Part shown: piece by piece, positions 37,201-42,961 of the stretch | How positions within the stretch are numbered: position 1 is the first letter of the stretch | Layout: each line of letters begins with the position of its first letter | Assembly: GCA_944470555.2 (NCBI GenBank) | Contig: OX104131.1 | Location: 16,050,515-16,114,514, forward strand | Direction: 5' to 3' | DNA length: 64,000 bases | Source: Heterobilharzia americana | Lineage: Eukaryota; Platyhelminthes; Trematoda; Strigeidida; Schistosomatidae | Notes under the pieces: model-generated | What the model was told of the DNA's origin: nothing | Databases searched by the model: none | What the model saw: only the letters and a program-made list of their open reading frames with translations | Made by a program: the position numbers and the translations under genes

Positions 37201-38157
37201 CCTGTTATTTTTATCATCACTGAAATGATAACAGTAGCCATTACTATTTGTTGATATGCTCATACTTTTTTGTTGTTTTACTGGGTCAGACTGTCCGACT
37301 TCTTTTGGCGTATGACCTCCTATGCGGGAACCTCTATATTGCCTAAATATGTATTATGATAATTTACTTGGTTGTGGCTAGCAGAGGAATATAGGGTACT
37401 CTTGTCTATTGTACCTCAGTGGTCTAGTGAATAACGCTTTGGCGTTTGAAGCGATGGGTAAGAGGTTCGTGTCTCAGTGGGAACAATACCACTCACTGTT
37501 GTGCGGGTACGTCCAGCTGACGAGTCCCGAATAGGACGAAGAGAGTATCCTAGATTTCATTGCTATCCACAACCAGGCAAATTTTTATAATTTTTATTTT
37601 TATCTAGATATCTGTTACCTGCATGCCTAATGTCCTACTGACCACAGACTAAAGAATCCACTATGACTAGTTTAATGTTTTATATATGAGAAAATCCATA
37701 CACATTAGCACATGCATATTAGCATTATTAGCATTTCATCGAAGTCACCTTATCGAACAATACATTTTCTGCCACCCGCAATATGGAAGCTCGATGAATA
37801 CCATACAGTTGTCATTCTCACAGCGGGATACAGAACATCTCTATGCCTACTAGTTAAAACATGCCAATTACCGAGGAAGGTCAACATAAAGTGATTTTTA
37901 AGCAGCAACCAGACCAGATGTTCAATCTTGTTTAATTTTTCCTATCATGGTTCCGATATTAGTATAGATCATATTTAAGTAAATCACTACTAATTTGTTG
38001 ATTCATTACAACAGGCGCTTTGTAAACAGAATTTTCTCTTCACTATTGCTACTCGTTAACATATAAACGTTTTCGCTAACCATTCATTGTTATTGTTTTA
38101 CACATCATTTTAGTATCGATCAAAGAGAATCTTCTTCGTCAACAAGCTCATGAGCGA
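3866..38157 (+). CDS. FLVCR: FLVCR-like (SLC49) major facilitator transporter, internal nine-exon part of the gene
   Basis: Vertebrate FLVCR1/2 proteins are 12-helix plasma-membrane carriers linked to haem export and choline/ethanolamine uptake; the substrate here is not deducible. Exons, in order: 3866-4073, 9217-9387, 9433-9684, 13962-14029, 25505-25605, 27695-27804, 30930-31035, 34750-34861, 38114-38157. Together they give about 390 codons, against roughly 530-555 residues in vertebrate proteins. Family signatures seen include [20 protein letters not shown] (compare FKEKPxxPPS), [34 protein letters not shown] followed by TYPESEG, and IFGLILI...[10 protein letters not shown]. The first helices (upstream exons) and the C-terminal exon are not found in the window. 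All junctions are GT/AG and keep frame except in exon 27695-27804, which is one base short. The loop before the second helix bundle is much longer than in vertebrates. Family assignment is strong; functional integrity is uncertain because of the frame break. Confidence 0.9.
4144..4330 (+). repeat. tRNA-headed SINE (family D)
   Basis: A tRNA-like head (GTGGCTCATCGGTTTAGGG and a B-box-like GGTTCAAGTTC) is followed by a tail with TAGGTAATA and ACACAGTAGGTGT, then TTGCCTACTG and GTGGTTGCTGAG. The tail recurs at 34977-35130. Confidence 0.55.
4331..5160. other. Intronic DNA, nothing recognised
   Basis: AT-rich intron sequence between repeats. No splice-bounded open frame with family similarity was seen on either strand. 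Confidence 0.4.
5170..5525 (-). repeat. Foldback tRNA-like repeat (family B), copy 1
   Basis: Begins with the inverted terminal motif ATTCATCATGGACTGACATC, then the TTTCGTCCTAGT box and a reversed tRNA-like module (CCTCCAGGTTCCACG, then TTGAGCCACTGGTCA). The body runs on with the CATAGCGCGACCTCC and GTGCCCCGCTATTCACG motifs. A second short terminal fragment lies at 5555-5612. Confidence 0.65.
6088..6465 (+). repeat. Foldback tRNA-like repeat (family B), copy 2
   Basis: Nearly complete plus-sense copy: GCTCATTAGTGACATG start, a tRNA-like module (GGCTGAGTAGTTAATAC, then GAAGGTCCTAAGTTCAACCC), the ACTAGGACGAAACAGCT box, and the end motif GTGATGAATACTACC. Confidence 0.7.
6466..8425. other. Intronic DNA; a 3'-UTR-like retrotransposon scrap at 7080-7330
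   Basis: The stretch CTTCAAGTTGAAGGATAGTG at 7110-7130 and the sequence after it resemble 45510-45660, the minus-strand 3' region of the CR1-like copy there. It is probably an antisense 3'-UTR fragment. The rest shows nothing I recognise. Confidence 0.35.
8430..8860. repeat. Head-to-head alpha-type SINE pair (family A)
   Basis: A minus-sense fragment (8571-8640, GACTCGTCAGCTGAATG) is followed by a plus-sense copy (8719-8857). The plus copy has the A-box-like GCCTAGTGGATAACA, the B-box-like GGTTTGAATCTC and the body CAGCTGACAAGTCCCAAATA. The flank at 8430-8525 (GGATCGAATTGCTCGACC) recurs beside other copies. Confidence 0.65.
8861..9216. other. Intronic DNA before exon b
   Basis: No repeat or coding feature beyond the T-rich tract leading to the acceptor at 9216. 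Confidence 0.4.
9217..9387 (+). CDS. FLVCR: FLVCR-like exon b (cytoplasmic loop start)
   Basis: The acceptor is GTCAAG before 9217; the two bases TC complete the Phe codon left open by exon a. It starts [10 protein letters not shown], the counterpart of the FKEKPxxPPS loop that follows the sixth helix in vertebrate FLVCR. The rest is hydrophilic, with many K, N, D and H and no membrane segment. The donor GTAATG follows 9387 and opens a 45-base intron. Confidence 0.85.
9388..9432 (+). other. 45-bp mini-intron of the FLVCR-like gene
   Basis: Starts GTAATG and ends TTTTTTCTGTAG. Removing it joins a split Glu codon and keeps the frame. All other introns in the gene are 2-11.5 kb. Confidence 0.8.
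9433..9684 (+). CDS. FLVCR: FLVCR-like exon c (loop end and start of helix 7)
   Basis: The acceptor is TTCTGTAG and the donor GTAAGC. One base from exon b plus AA restores the frame. About 60 Ser/Asn/Asp-rich residues lead into [20 protein letters not shown], which matches the KRLL..xxFVLLxxSYG entry to helix 7 in FLVCR. A clean 83-codon open frame across the exon supports it. Confidence 0.9.
9685..10257. other. Intronic DNA, nothing recognised
   Basis: No family similarity or module seen on either strand. Confidence 0.4.
10258..10294. repeat. (TA)n microsatellite
   Basis: Uninterrupted TA/AT run of about 37 bases directly upstream of the CR1-like fragment. Confidence 0.95.
10330..11290 (+). 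pseudogene. CR1-like non-LTR retrotransposon, RT C-terminal third and 3' UTR
   Basis: The broken plus-strand frames read [52 protein letters not shown], then [12 protein letters not shown] and IPKSRGISG. These are the last part of the RT domain and its C-terminal tail (consensus VLLYGCETWPL, FDHRCLR, GWGPRDxRNxW). There are many stops, so it is not functional. The 3' UTR resembles that at 3190-3330, including GTGTGGCAACTGGAGGTGAT. Confidence 0.75.
11291..11835. other. Intronic DNA, nothing firm
   Basis: A weak tRNA-like stretch near 11490-11570 may be an old SINE remnant; it is not clear enough to name. Confidence 0.3.
11836..12182 (+). repeat. Foldback tRNA-like repeat (family B), copy 3, diverged
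   Basis: CTCATTAGTGACTTG start, AAGTCGTGACCGGTAGG, then the box ACTGGGACGAAACAGCTGTT and the end AAGTGATGTCAATTCATGG. Same order of motifs as copy 2. Confidence 0.6.
12183..13961. other. Intronic DNA; possible retrotransposon UTR scraps
   Basis: 12430-12760 is T/C-rich and resembles the 3' UTR of the CR1-like copies. 13430-13510 has GATATTGAAACGTTCACCAA, a motif seen in untranslated parts of some retroelements. Neither is firm. Confidence 0.25.
13962..14029 (+). CDS. FLVCR: FLVCR-like exon d (helix 7)
   Basis: This is a 68-nt exon with acceptor CCGCCAG and donor GTAAGT. The split Gly codon gives [18 protein letters not shown], then ILLEYFT. It matches the SYGINVGxFYAISTLLNQ helix of the family almost position for position. 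It ends in phase 0. Confidence 0.9.
14030..14605. repeat. Head-to-head alpha-type SINE pair (family A)
   Basis: A minus-sense fragment (14290-14372, ending CACCCCAGTGAGTCGGGG) is followed by a plus-sense copy (14456-14600). The plus copy has CCCTAGCGGATAACGCTACG, GGTACTGG, GTACACCTAGCTGACGAG and CATGTCCTGGATTTCACT. It lies just downstream of exon d. Confidence 0.65.
14606..15554. other. Intronic DNA, nothing recognised
   Basis: No coding or repeat module identified. Confidence 0.35.
15555..15848. repeat. Foldback tRNA-like repeat (family B), copy 4, short form
   Basis: Left terminal arm (CTGAAGTCAGCTGGAGAACC) and right arm (TTCTCCAGCTGATTTCAGTC) are inverted copies. Between them is a plus-sense tRNA-like module (CTCAGTGGTAATGTGCTCG, GAAGATCTTGGTTTC). 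Confidence 0.65.
15849..16789. other. Intronic DNA, nothing recognised
   Basis: No supported feature. Confidence 0.35.
16790..16985. repeat. Head-to-head alpha-type SINE heads (family A)
   Basis: A minus-sense head (16790-16862, GTACCCATAGCTTCAAATGC) faces a plus-sense head (16926-16985, CCCCAGTGGCCTAACGGAGA, then CGCTTTGGCGTTTGAAGCGA). The plus copy stops after the tRNA-like part. Confidence 0.65.
16986..17544. other. Intronic DNA, nothing recognised
   Basis: No supported feature. Confidence 0.35.
17545..18225. repeat. Two adjacent foldback tRNA-like repeats (family B), copies 5 and 6
   Basis: 17545-17852 begins ACTGACATCAGTTGGAGAAC and ends with its inverse (GATGTCAGTCCGTGATG). Its tRNA-like module is reversed (GGCCAGAGATCGAACTGAGG). 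17885-18225 is plus-sense, with TTGCCTTGAAACCTGTAGGT, GTGGGTGCGTACTACTGAGG and the end CGATGAATACTACCTC. They are adjacent and oppositely oriented. Confidence 0.7.
18226..18770. other. Intronic DNA, nothing recognised
   Basis: A 61-codon open frame at 18316-18501 has no recognisable family or flanking splice logic. Confidence 0.35.
18771..18897 (-). repeat. Alpha-type SINE (family A), minus sense
   Basis: GGAATCTAGGATACGCATTT, then GACTCGTCAGCTGGATGTAC, and at the right end the reversed A box GCGTTATCCACTAGGCCAG. Confidence 0.75.
18898..20149. other. Intronic DNA, nothing recognised
   Basis: No supported feature. Confidence 0.35.
20150..20640 (+). pseudogene. CR1-like retrotransposon C-terminal fragment
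   Basis: [20 protein letters not shown], then [16 protein letters not shown], correspond to the LRWLGHVLRMxxHRLPRRAM tail of the RT protein. A diverged end with [10 protein letters not shown] follows. The T/C-rich 3' part after 20510 resembles the other copies' UTR. Confidence 0.65.
20641..21269. other. Intronic DNA, nothing recognised
   Basis: No supported feature. Confidence 0.35.
21270..24740 (-). pseudogene. Ty3/gypsy LTR retrotransposon relic, gag-pol in fragments
   Basis: Read on the minus strand from high to low coordinates, pieces appear in gag-pol order. A gag-like piece is near 24430-24560 ([20 protein letters not shown]). A protease end is near 23750-23870 ([18 protein letters not shown]). 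RT is at 23190-23345 ([20 protein letters not shown]), continuing to the connection domain at 22875-23126 ([20 protein letters not shown], then [19 protein letters not shown]). RNase H is at 22430-22600 ([24 protein letters not shown]). An integrase C-terminal-like end is at 21540-21600 ([17 protein letters not shown]). Frames are broken repeatedly and no LTR pair was found, so this is an old inactive copy antisense to the host gene. Confidence 0.65.
24741..25504. other. Intronic DNA before exon e
   Basis: No supported feature except the T-rich tract before the acceptor. Confidence 0.4.
25505..25605 (+). CDS. FLVCR: FLVCR-like exon e (helix 8 and DK/DR loop)
   Basis: The acceptor is AACAG and the donor GTAATA. 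It reads [20 protein letters not shown], then [11 protein letters not shown], matching the xxGxxGLTIVIAGMLGAVISG stretch and WLDRSKxYK loop of vertebrate FLVCR. It ends with two bases (AA) of a Lys codon. It is separated from the previous exon by an intron of about 11.5 kb that holds the gypsy relic. Confidence 0.9.
25606..26435. other. Intronic DNA, one SINE scrap
   Basis: 26020-26060 (ATGTGGTTGCTGAGAGA) resembles the tail of family D. Nothing else was recognised. Confidence 0.3.
26436..26508 (+). repeat. Alpha-type SINE (family A), 3' fragment
   Basis: TCAGCTGACGAATCCCAAAC, then GGATGAAATTCAGTC and TAGATTTCACTG. Confidence 0.6.
26509..27034. other. Intronic DNA, nothing recognised
   Basis: No supported feature. 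Confidence 0.35.
27035..27510. repeat. Foldback tRNA-like repeat (family B), copy 7, long form with clear terminal inverted repeats
   Basis: The first about 85 bases (TAGTATTCATCATGGACTGA...GTTTCGTTCTAGTATGG) return inverted at 27415-27505. Between them is a complete plus-sense unit from GTGCTCATTAATGACATG, with a tRNA-like module at 27328-27395 (GTCTGAGTGGTTGACGTG, then CCTGAGTTCAATCCC). It lies just upstream of exon f. Confidence 0.75.
27695..27804 (+). CDS. FLVCR: FLVCR-like exon f with a one-base frame break
   Basis: The acceptor is CTCTACAG and the donor GTAAGT. The incoming frame reads [20 protein letters not shown], then CIFVQCL and a TAG at 27777-27779. The frame required by the next exon reads [12 protein letters not shown] and joins [10 protein letters not shown] perfectly. 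Both halves fit the expected helices 9 and 10, so the exon is homologous throughout but 110 nt long where 111 or 108 would keep the frame. The break lies roughly between 27750 and 27779. It may be an assembly indel, since a TTTAGTTTTT run is adjacent, or a real lesion. Confidence 0.8.
27850..28250. other. GC-richer unidentified ORF block
   Basis: Open frames of 114 codons (plus, 27867-28211) and 90 codons (minus, 27921-28193) overlap in a block visibly richer in G+C than the flanking intron. It is followed on the plus strand by AATAAATAAAAAA at 28212-28224. The plus frame is rich in W, C and K and matches no family I know. It could be a retroposed cDNA fragment, a repeat of unknown type or chance. 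Confidence 0.3.
28402..28565 (+). repeat. Alpha-type SINE (family A)
   Basis: Head TAGTAGCCTAATGGATAACG, CTCCAGCGTTTGAATC and a B-box-like GGGTTTCAGTG. The body has TAGTCCCAATCAGGATG and CATCCTAGATTTCACTGCC. Confidence 0.7.
28566..29839. other. Intronic DNA, nothing recognised
   Basis: Several short open frames lack codon or family support. Confidence 0.35.
29840..30020 (+). repeat. tRNA-headed SINE (family C)
   Basis: A degenerate head (GAGTGGCTCATTGACAACG, GGGTTTTAATCTC) is followed by GGTGCGGATACACCGTGCTG and ACAAGTGTCAAGATGGG. The body motif is shared with 35360-35470 and 63300-63380. Confidence 0.55.
30120..30600 (-). pseudogene. CR1-like retrotransposon tail, antisense
   Basis: The minus strand reads [19 protein letters not shown], a stop, then [14 protein letters not shown] and YIHSLMSS. 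Further upstream is [12 protein letters not shown]. The same 3' region recurs at 49272-49590 (GGACAAAGTCAGCGTAGAA-like and GTCAACGAGTGAA-like motifs). Confidence 0.7.
30930..31035 (+). CDS. FLVCR: FLVCR-like exon g (signature helix, TYPESEG)
   Basis: The acceptor is TTATTTCAG and the donor GTAGGC. It encodes [19 protein letters not shown], then [16 protein letters not shown]. This is the most conserved FLVCR signature (vertebrate FFMTGYLPLGFEFAVELTY, then PESEG.SSGLLN.SAQ). The exon is 106 nt: one base completes a Gly codon and 35 codons follow. Confidence 0.95.
31138..31275 (+). repeat. tRNA-headed SINE (family E)
   Basis: GAGATGACCGTGGTTATGCA, then a strong B box GTCGGTTCGAATCCAGTTG, followed by TTTTCACTTCATCTCTAACC. 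Similar tails are at 48660-48720 and 60060-60140. Confidence 0.6.
31505..31655 (-). repeat. Foldback tRNA-like repeat (family B), left end fragment
   Basis: CTCATTGACTGACATCACTT, CCTAGGAGCACTGAACAAC and TCTTAGTATGAGACTTG. Confidence 0.6.
31656..33065. other. Intronic DNA, nothing firm
   Basis: 32240-32900 has mixed composition that could be an antisense retrotransposon remnant. I could not assemble protein motifs from it. Confidence 0.3.
33066..33190. repeat. SINE family C end fragment
   Basis: AGCAAGGCGTATCTCCAACC (inverse of the GATACGCCTTGCTGACGA motif), then CTCAGGACTAGACAAGTATG and GGTTGCTCTCTAGTAGTTGA. The second part recurs at 63470-63525. Confidence 0.5.
33191..33889. other. Intronic DNA, nothing recognised
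   Basis: No supported feature. Confidence 0.35.
33890..34075. repeat. SINE family E, diverged
   Basis: GTGACTATCTGAAATAGCCG and TGGTTGACAAAATCGTATTA, then GGTAGAAATCAAACCAGCGG, a reversed B-box-like element. Confidence 0.45.
34225..34283. repeat. (TAC)n and (AAT)n microsatellite
   Basis: About five TAC units followed by about fourteen AAT units. Confidence 0.95.
34750..34861 (+). CDS. FLVCR: FLVCR-like exon h (last helices)
   Basis: The acceptor is GATAACAG and the donor GTGAAT. It reads [20 protein letters not shown], then [17 protein letters not shown]. It corresponds to the xFGIIFTxxxGxxxxxYGxxPGNIFLxxxLxxGxxLT segment of vertebrate FLVCR. It ends with one base of a split codon. Confidence 0.92.
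34977..35130 (+). repeat. tRNA-headed SINE (family D)
   Basis: GTCTGGACGTCTAGGAAGTA, then CACACAACAGGTCTGTCTAA, TTACCTACTGCACGAACGCG and GTGATTGCTAAGTGAC. Same order as at 4200-4320. Confidence 0.55.
35325..35475 (+). repeat. SINE family C
   Basis: GTGGGACACCAGTTCCAAAG, GCAGATACGCCTTGCTGACG and AGTGTCAAAAAGCAAGAGG, ending GATTGCTTCGAACCAACTAA. Confidence 0.55.
35476..36630. other. Intronic DNA, possible 5' part of a Penelope element
   Basis: Lies directly upstream of a Penelope GIY-YIG end. An 87-codon frame at 36298-36561 has no recognisable motif, and the rest is uninformative. Confidence 0.25.
36640..37020 (+). pseudogene. Penelope-like element, GIY-YIG C-terminal end
   Basis: Plus-strand frames read [47 protein letters not shown], then [16 protein letters not shown] and stops. 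This is the end of the GIY-YIG endonuclease domain of Penelope-like retroelements, whose copies typically read HLVDTGH...AIAIRxxxPxLCxQKxFVxxLxLPW. The 5' YIG part is degenerate. It is sense to the host gene, inside an intron. Confidence 0.75.
37072..37082. repeat. C11 homopolymer
   Basis: Eleven C in a row, just after the Penelope stop codons; a likely length-polymorphic or error-prone site. Confidence 0.9.
37412..37580 (+). repeat. Alpha-type SINE (family A), best full copy
   Basis: tRNA-like head: ACCTCAGTGGTCTAGTGAAT, AACGCTTTGGCGTTTGAAGC, then the B-box region AGAGGTTCGTGTCTCAGTGG. Body: GTCCAGCTGACGAGTCCCGA and AGGACGAAGAG, ending ATCCTAGATTTCATTGCTA. The preceding 37235-37390 matches the flank seen at 47440-47580 in inverse order. 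Confidence 0.8.
37581..38113. other. Intronic DNA before exon i
   Basis: No supported feature. Confidence 0.35.
38114..38157 (+). CDS. FLVCR: FLVCR-like exon i (cytoplasmic tail start)
   Basis: This is a 44-nt exon with acceptor CATTTTAG and donor GTAAGT. It reads [15 protein letters not shown], which aligns with the AFIKADLRRQKANKE tail after the last helix of vertebrate FLVCR. It ends in phase 0, so at least one more exon should follow; none could be identified securely. Confidence 0.8.
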
Positions 38158-38344
38158 GTAAGTTCCATAACATATAGTTGAACTGGACTTAATATGGTTT
38201 CAAGCTAGACCAGAGTAACACAGTAAATGTACTCACTTATCTTAAACTATGGTGAATAAAATCTACAGTTCTCCTATCATTCTGTAACCAAACACTGTCA
38301 GACTGAATAAACATGAAGATATTTGAGAAGGATTCTCTCATACT

Positions 38345-38475
38345 ATAGATGCCTAGTGGAGGTATTTGAAGTGATCTGTCCTGGGTTTGAGTCGCAGTGA
38401 AGTGCAGATACATTCAGGTAAGAAGTCTTAAATAGACTGAATCACGTATCCTGGATTCCACTGCAAGCCACCAAA
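38345..38475 (+). repeat. Alpha-type SINE (family A), diverged
   Basis: ATGCCTAGTGGAGGTATTTG, CCTGGGTTTGAGTCGCAG, then ATCCTGGATTCCACTGC. Confidence 0.65.
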
Positions 38476-39594
38476 CATATTACAACACAAAGAGAAGAAT
38501 TGTGTTTTTCTAAAATTGTAATCTAAATTTTCTTAGCCTTCGTGCGCAGTGACGAATATAACTCACCTATCTAAGTCTTTGAATTATTTAGTTATGCAAC
38601 TTCATGCGCAAACTCTTTTAATAAATTGTTTACCTGTATAAGAATATATAATCATGTATGGAGGAAATACATTTAACTATGTAATGCTTGTTAGCGGTAC
38701 CAAAATTGGATCATTGTAACTTGAAATGTGTAAAATGAAATTCGCAGTAAATAAAACACCTATAAGCTTATTCATAGTTGCATCATCTGCTGTGGTCGAA
38801 TTCGAGAATGACATTGAAATTTCACTAACATCCATCTAATTCCTCTGTCTTAGGTAAATTTGTTTGTAAACACAGATCTCCTTACCAGTTTAATTACTAA
38901 CTTCAATGTTGTGTACCTACACACGAGAAGAACAACAATAGTGTTGGTTAGTTCGACTTCAATCGTTCGGAAGCTGTGACACTTCAACTTGTGTGTTTAG
39001 GTTCCAAGCTTATTAGTACCCTTTATTAGGGTATATCTGCAAACTTTCCCACATCTGCCATGAATTTTAGCTATCTTAGAAATCTCATTAGACAGTTTAG
39101 ACCGATGATCACAGAAATTAAGGATTACTAAAGTGTTTTTGTCCGATAAATTTTAGCCCACTCAAAAATCATTCTTACTTCCATTATGGAATAAATAGTT
39201 GACCATCATTTGAAAAAAAATGCAGCTTCACAACCTCATCAGTCGGTTTGTATCTTTTACTTGAAGTGTTCCGAAATTGTCCAACTTCATTGATCACTTT
39301 TTACCTACCACACAGTTTGATGAAGAGCACTACTGAGCAGTGTTTTCAGCTGCTGATAAACACTTAACTATCGTACAAGTTGACTCGAGAAATAGTATGT
39401 TATGCTAGAAAGACTGTTTAGGGAATCGCTCATCATTTCATAAAAGTGGTGAATGTGAACCAGATAGGTTTTAGTTCCTTACAGTTATCATGAATACATC
39501 TGAAATCTCTTCCTCTCTCTTCTAATCGTCTGCTGCTAGTTTATTGATATATTCACTCAGATATGATTCACATCAGTATTATTGATGGATAGTG
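38476..39594. other. Nothing recognised (intron or downstream of the gene)
   Basis: AT-rich, no supported exon. Confidence 0.35.
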
Positions 39595-40040
39595 ACTAGC
39601 AGTGGAATCCAAAACTTGCGTTTCGCTCTATTTAGGACTCGTCAACTGGATTTACGTGTCTACGAGTGAGTGATGTCTCACACTGACTCAAACCCGCAAC
39701 CGATAGCTTCAAATGTCAGAGCGCTTCTCACTAGGGCACTGAGTCTTGATAGTCACTTCTTGTACAATGAATACAGTTCCGACGTTACTGCATGTAATTT
39801 TCGATCAATTTGATCTAACCAAAGACGGGAAATTGCCAGTAGTAACGTTGGAACTGTATCTGTGGCACAGGGAATGATCATCATGACTCGGTGGCCCAGT
39901 AGGTGAAGCCCTGGCATTTGAAGCGATCGGTTCTTGGTTCGAGTGTTGACGAGAACAACATCACTCACCAAGGTGCAGGTACATCAAGCTGAGTAGTCCA
40001 CAATAGGGTAAGGTGCGCGTCCTAAGTTCTACTACCAGCC
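39595..40040. repeat. Head-to-head alpha-type SINE pair (family A) with a hairpin between
   Basis: Minus copy 39595-39750 (GACTCGTCAACTGGATTTAC; GAGCGCTTCTCACTAGGGC). Plus copy 39885-40040 (GACTCGGTGGCCCAGTAGGT; CTTGGTTCGAGTGTTG). Between them 39774-39804 (CAGTTCCGACGTTACTG) and 39828-39862 (AGTAACGTTGGAACTGT) are inverted repeats. Confidence 0.75.
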
Positions 40041-41009
40041 TATGTCTATCATTAGTACCAGACTGAAAATGTGGGCAATATCGAAGCGTCCAAATGGGAG
40101 CCCATATGCCATTGGCGACTAATCTGTTCAGCTCAGTCAGGCAGAACTGTTAGTGAAAATTTAGTTACATGCGTTCTGGACCTAGGGGAAAATAAACAGT
40201 AAACGGATATGGAAGCTATTAATAATTTTTAGCATAATATCCATACCCTTCGATCATTGATGCCTAGTGTGAGGTGAGTCCCCGGCAAGCAGTCATTTGT
40301 TTCCTAAGTGATACACATCATTGGTTAATGGTTTTCACAGACCGGTTCTATATACTTCTGTGGCTACCAATAACTGTTTATTTCGTCAAAATACCCTACA
40401 AGTATTTTTAGCTAAATCAACAAACAGTTTAATTCACTCTCAGATTACTTTTCTCATCTAAGACCAAGCTGATTGTTTGCTTTCCGGATAAAGGAAGAGA
40501 AACATTAGTAACAGAATTAGCTTGCATATATTTCATGGATTTTCCTCAGATACTTTACAACCTATGGAATATAATGTTTATGATTACAAATAGGGTATAC
40601 AAAGTACTTTTGTACATCGACAAGAATGTTTTGACTAAAATACAAGGTAACAAAGATTTAGGTTTTTCTAAATTGATGAAATTCGATACAGTTGTTAAGG
40701 CTACTCGAAGTTTAGCTAATTATACAATGAGAGAATGAACATTCTAAGCAAAATAGCAGAATAAATAGGAGAACGTTGTACACAAGGCTATTCTAGGGTT
40801 GACAAAAATGACGTCATGGTTAAGTAAGCGTAATAAGAGGTCAGTTGATTTTCAATGTATTGAGTAATAAGATGAATACAACTCAAAAAATGAGAGTAGG
40901 TTTCGTAATAGATTGAAAGAGAAAATGAAAAAACTTAGAGGGTCATGGAATTCTGTAGTTACGAATTAAGGCAATTAATTCAATTTAAAGGTTTATGGGG
41001 ACTAATTGA
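40041..41009. other. Nothing recognised
   Basis: 40070-40150 shares CGAAGCGTCCAAATGGGAGC-type sequence with the flanks of other alpha copies. A 67-codon frame at 40535-40738 is unassigned. Confidence 0.3.
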
Positions 41010-41345
41010 TTTCAAGCTGATAGTTATCATGGACTGACATCAATTGAAATGACATTAGGAACCTGGGAGCACTAAACCGCTGCTTCGTATTGGTATGGAA
41101 CTCCTCAGTAGTGTGCACTCAGGACCTTCAGTTCGTATGGCCAAAACGTTTCCATTGAGCCACTTGGTTGGAATCCAGTGGTCTACATTTTCAACTTCTG
41201 TCACGACATGGAGTGACCTCCTTCCAATGTCATCTTTGCAGATTTGTCCTTAGCTCCATCCGGCGTGCCCCGTCGGTCTCGACTACCCATTGGAACTTCG
41301 CGAATCACCCCTCAAAGTTAATCACCGATAAGCAATAGATTAACT
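41010..41345 (-). repeat. Foldback tRNA-like repeat (family B), copy 8
   Basis: ATCATGGACTGACATCAATT, CCTGGGAGCACTAAACCGCT, reversed tRNA-like module (ATTGAGCCACTTGGTTGGAA), then GGAGTGACCTCCTTCCAATG and GCGTGCCCCGTCGG as in copy 1. Confidence 0.7.
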
Positions 41346-42541
41346 CAAGGCGATTAAATTTACCAAGGTAAAGCAAGATTTACACCAGTTTCCTTCCAGA
41401 AACACAGATCAGATTTGGGTCCTTGAATTGCAAAGCGAAACAGACAGTTTTGGGCTCAAGTTGTTTATCGGTCACTTGGAACGATTTCAATACGTTTGGT
41501 ATGAAATAAATGCAAAGCAATTGCTCCATTTGAACCGTTAAGGTGCCAATCCTTCAGCATGTATTGAGAAACGTGGATAAGAATCCTTCTTTCTGTCCTT
41601 CCAATGTATGCGCTTTTTCACGTACATATGAACTAATAGATACAGTCAGTGATAACGAGAACTGGGAAATTATCCCCTTTGGATAGCCTGGATGTGTAGT
41701 TAGTCTGGTGCACAAGCAGAGATTATCTTGGAGGCTGGATTAGTCCCTTTCAGCGCAATGCTCATTGTGATGATTTTCTTTTCTTTCAAGGCAAATTTGA
41801 GAAAGATGGGTTTATTTTCAACCGTACTATACTAAGTTTTCGTTTCATATCATTGATAAGTACGAAGGGAGAGAAACAGATGGAGCAAAAATTTATTTCA
41901 TTCACGAACATCTTTCTCCATTTAAGATTTGGTTGGATGTCCTTTTCTCTCCTCATGTTTTTTTTATTTTTATCTGATAAGATAAGTAGTCATGTTGACT
42001 AAGATTGTTGTCATCATCATCTTTAACTAAAATGATTTCACTGTAATAAAATTCCCACAGAAGGTGACAGGATATATAACATCTTCTGGTAGGTTGAATT
42101 AAAATGGCTGTAATTGTAATTGCTCTGACTGCTGTACAATATGTTCATTAACTGTCATCTGCCATCTAACAGCATATCTCAGCCTTCCTTGCATTTCCTC
42201 TTTTGTTATCCCATGAGAACTTATGTCGTCTATATCCATGACATTTTTCTGTCAGTGTTGTCATTATTGCTCTGAAGGAATAGTGCTCTTCCATTGTTTG
42301 TGTAATTGTTAATATTGGTCTTGATTTGGCAGCTATGGCCTACATTTTACTTTCTCAGTGTTATAAACATTTAAACATTGAACTGGACATTCTGATCATT
42401 AATGGCAATTCCCAAGATTTATCATTTTGCTTTTTAGGTCAACCCATTTACTCTCATAAACTAACCTTTTAACCAAAACATATAATTTCAAACAGCAGAG
42501 TTCCCTTCATAAATTAGGACAAAGTAAGAAGGATGAGATTT
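41346..42541. other. Nothing firm; possible retroelement remnant
   Basis: 41360-41830 looks like a degenerate coding remnant on the minus strand, but no domain could be named. Confidence 0.25.
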
Positions 42542-42961
42542 GCATAAATAGTGAAATAACATCATCCCATCTCACGAATACTCTTCACCTGCACCCATCA
42601 TGTTCAAAAGTACAATGGTTATAAAGACATAAGATATTTCTAAATTAGGAGATCAATGATAATCCATATCATATGTGAGCGAATTACTCATTGTAACAAA
42701 GCAAAACTCATGATAATTAACTTCCAAATTAAAAATCCCCATTCATCTCAAAAATAAATAAAGAGTTATGCAACAGAAATGAGAGTGAAGCACGATTAAA
42801 TCATAGTCATCATGAGAGTGAGAGATTAACCACACTCTTCTTCTGTATGTAGAGGTCAGGTTGAAAGCGTTTTATAGCAATCCCTTCCACGGAGAGTAGT
42901 AATTCGAACGTTTTCTGCACATCTATTATTCTGAAAGCCCTCGAGGTTGCAACCTGATATC
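42542..42961 (-). repeat. Left arm of a near-perfect 420-bp inverted repeat, carrying a Penelope GIY-YIG end
   Basis: The minus strand encodes the Penelope C-terminus (VATSRAFRIIDVQKT, SVEGIAIKRFQPDLYIQKKS, VVNLSLS, stop at 42810), then about 270 bp of shared 3' sequence. The inverse of this arm is 43179-43598; I counted two differences over about 420 positions. The minus copy continues into the spacer as TITSAIVRHLVDTRYQ. Confidence 0.9.

Noticed and set aside
37412..37490. A tRNA gene at the tRNA-like heads (here and at about a dozen other sites)
   Set aside because: A and B boxes are present but there is no complete cloverleaf. The same head recurs with a long common body, so these are SINE heads, not tRNA genes.
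42060..42105. Terminal FLVCR exon reading KVTGYITSSGRLN
   Set aside because: Acceptor and stop are plausible, but there is no similarity to the family tail, and such chance exons are frequent.
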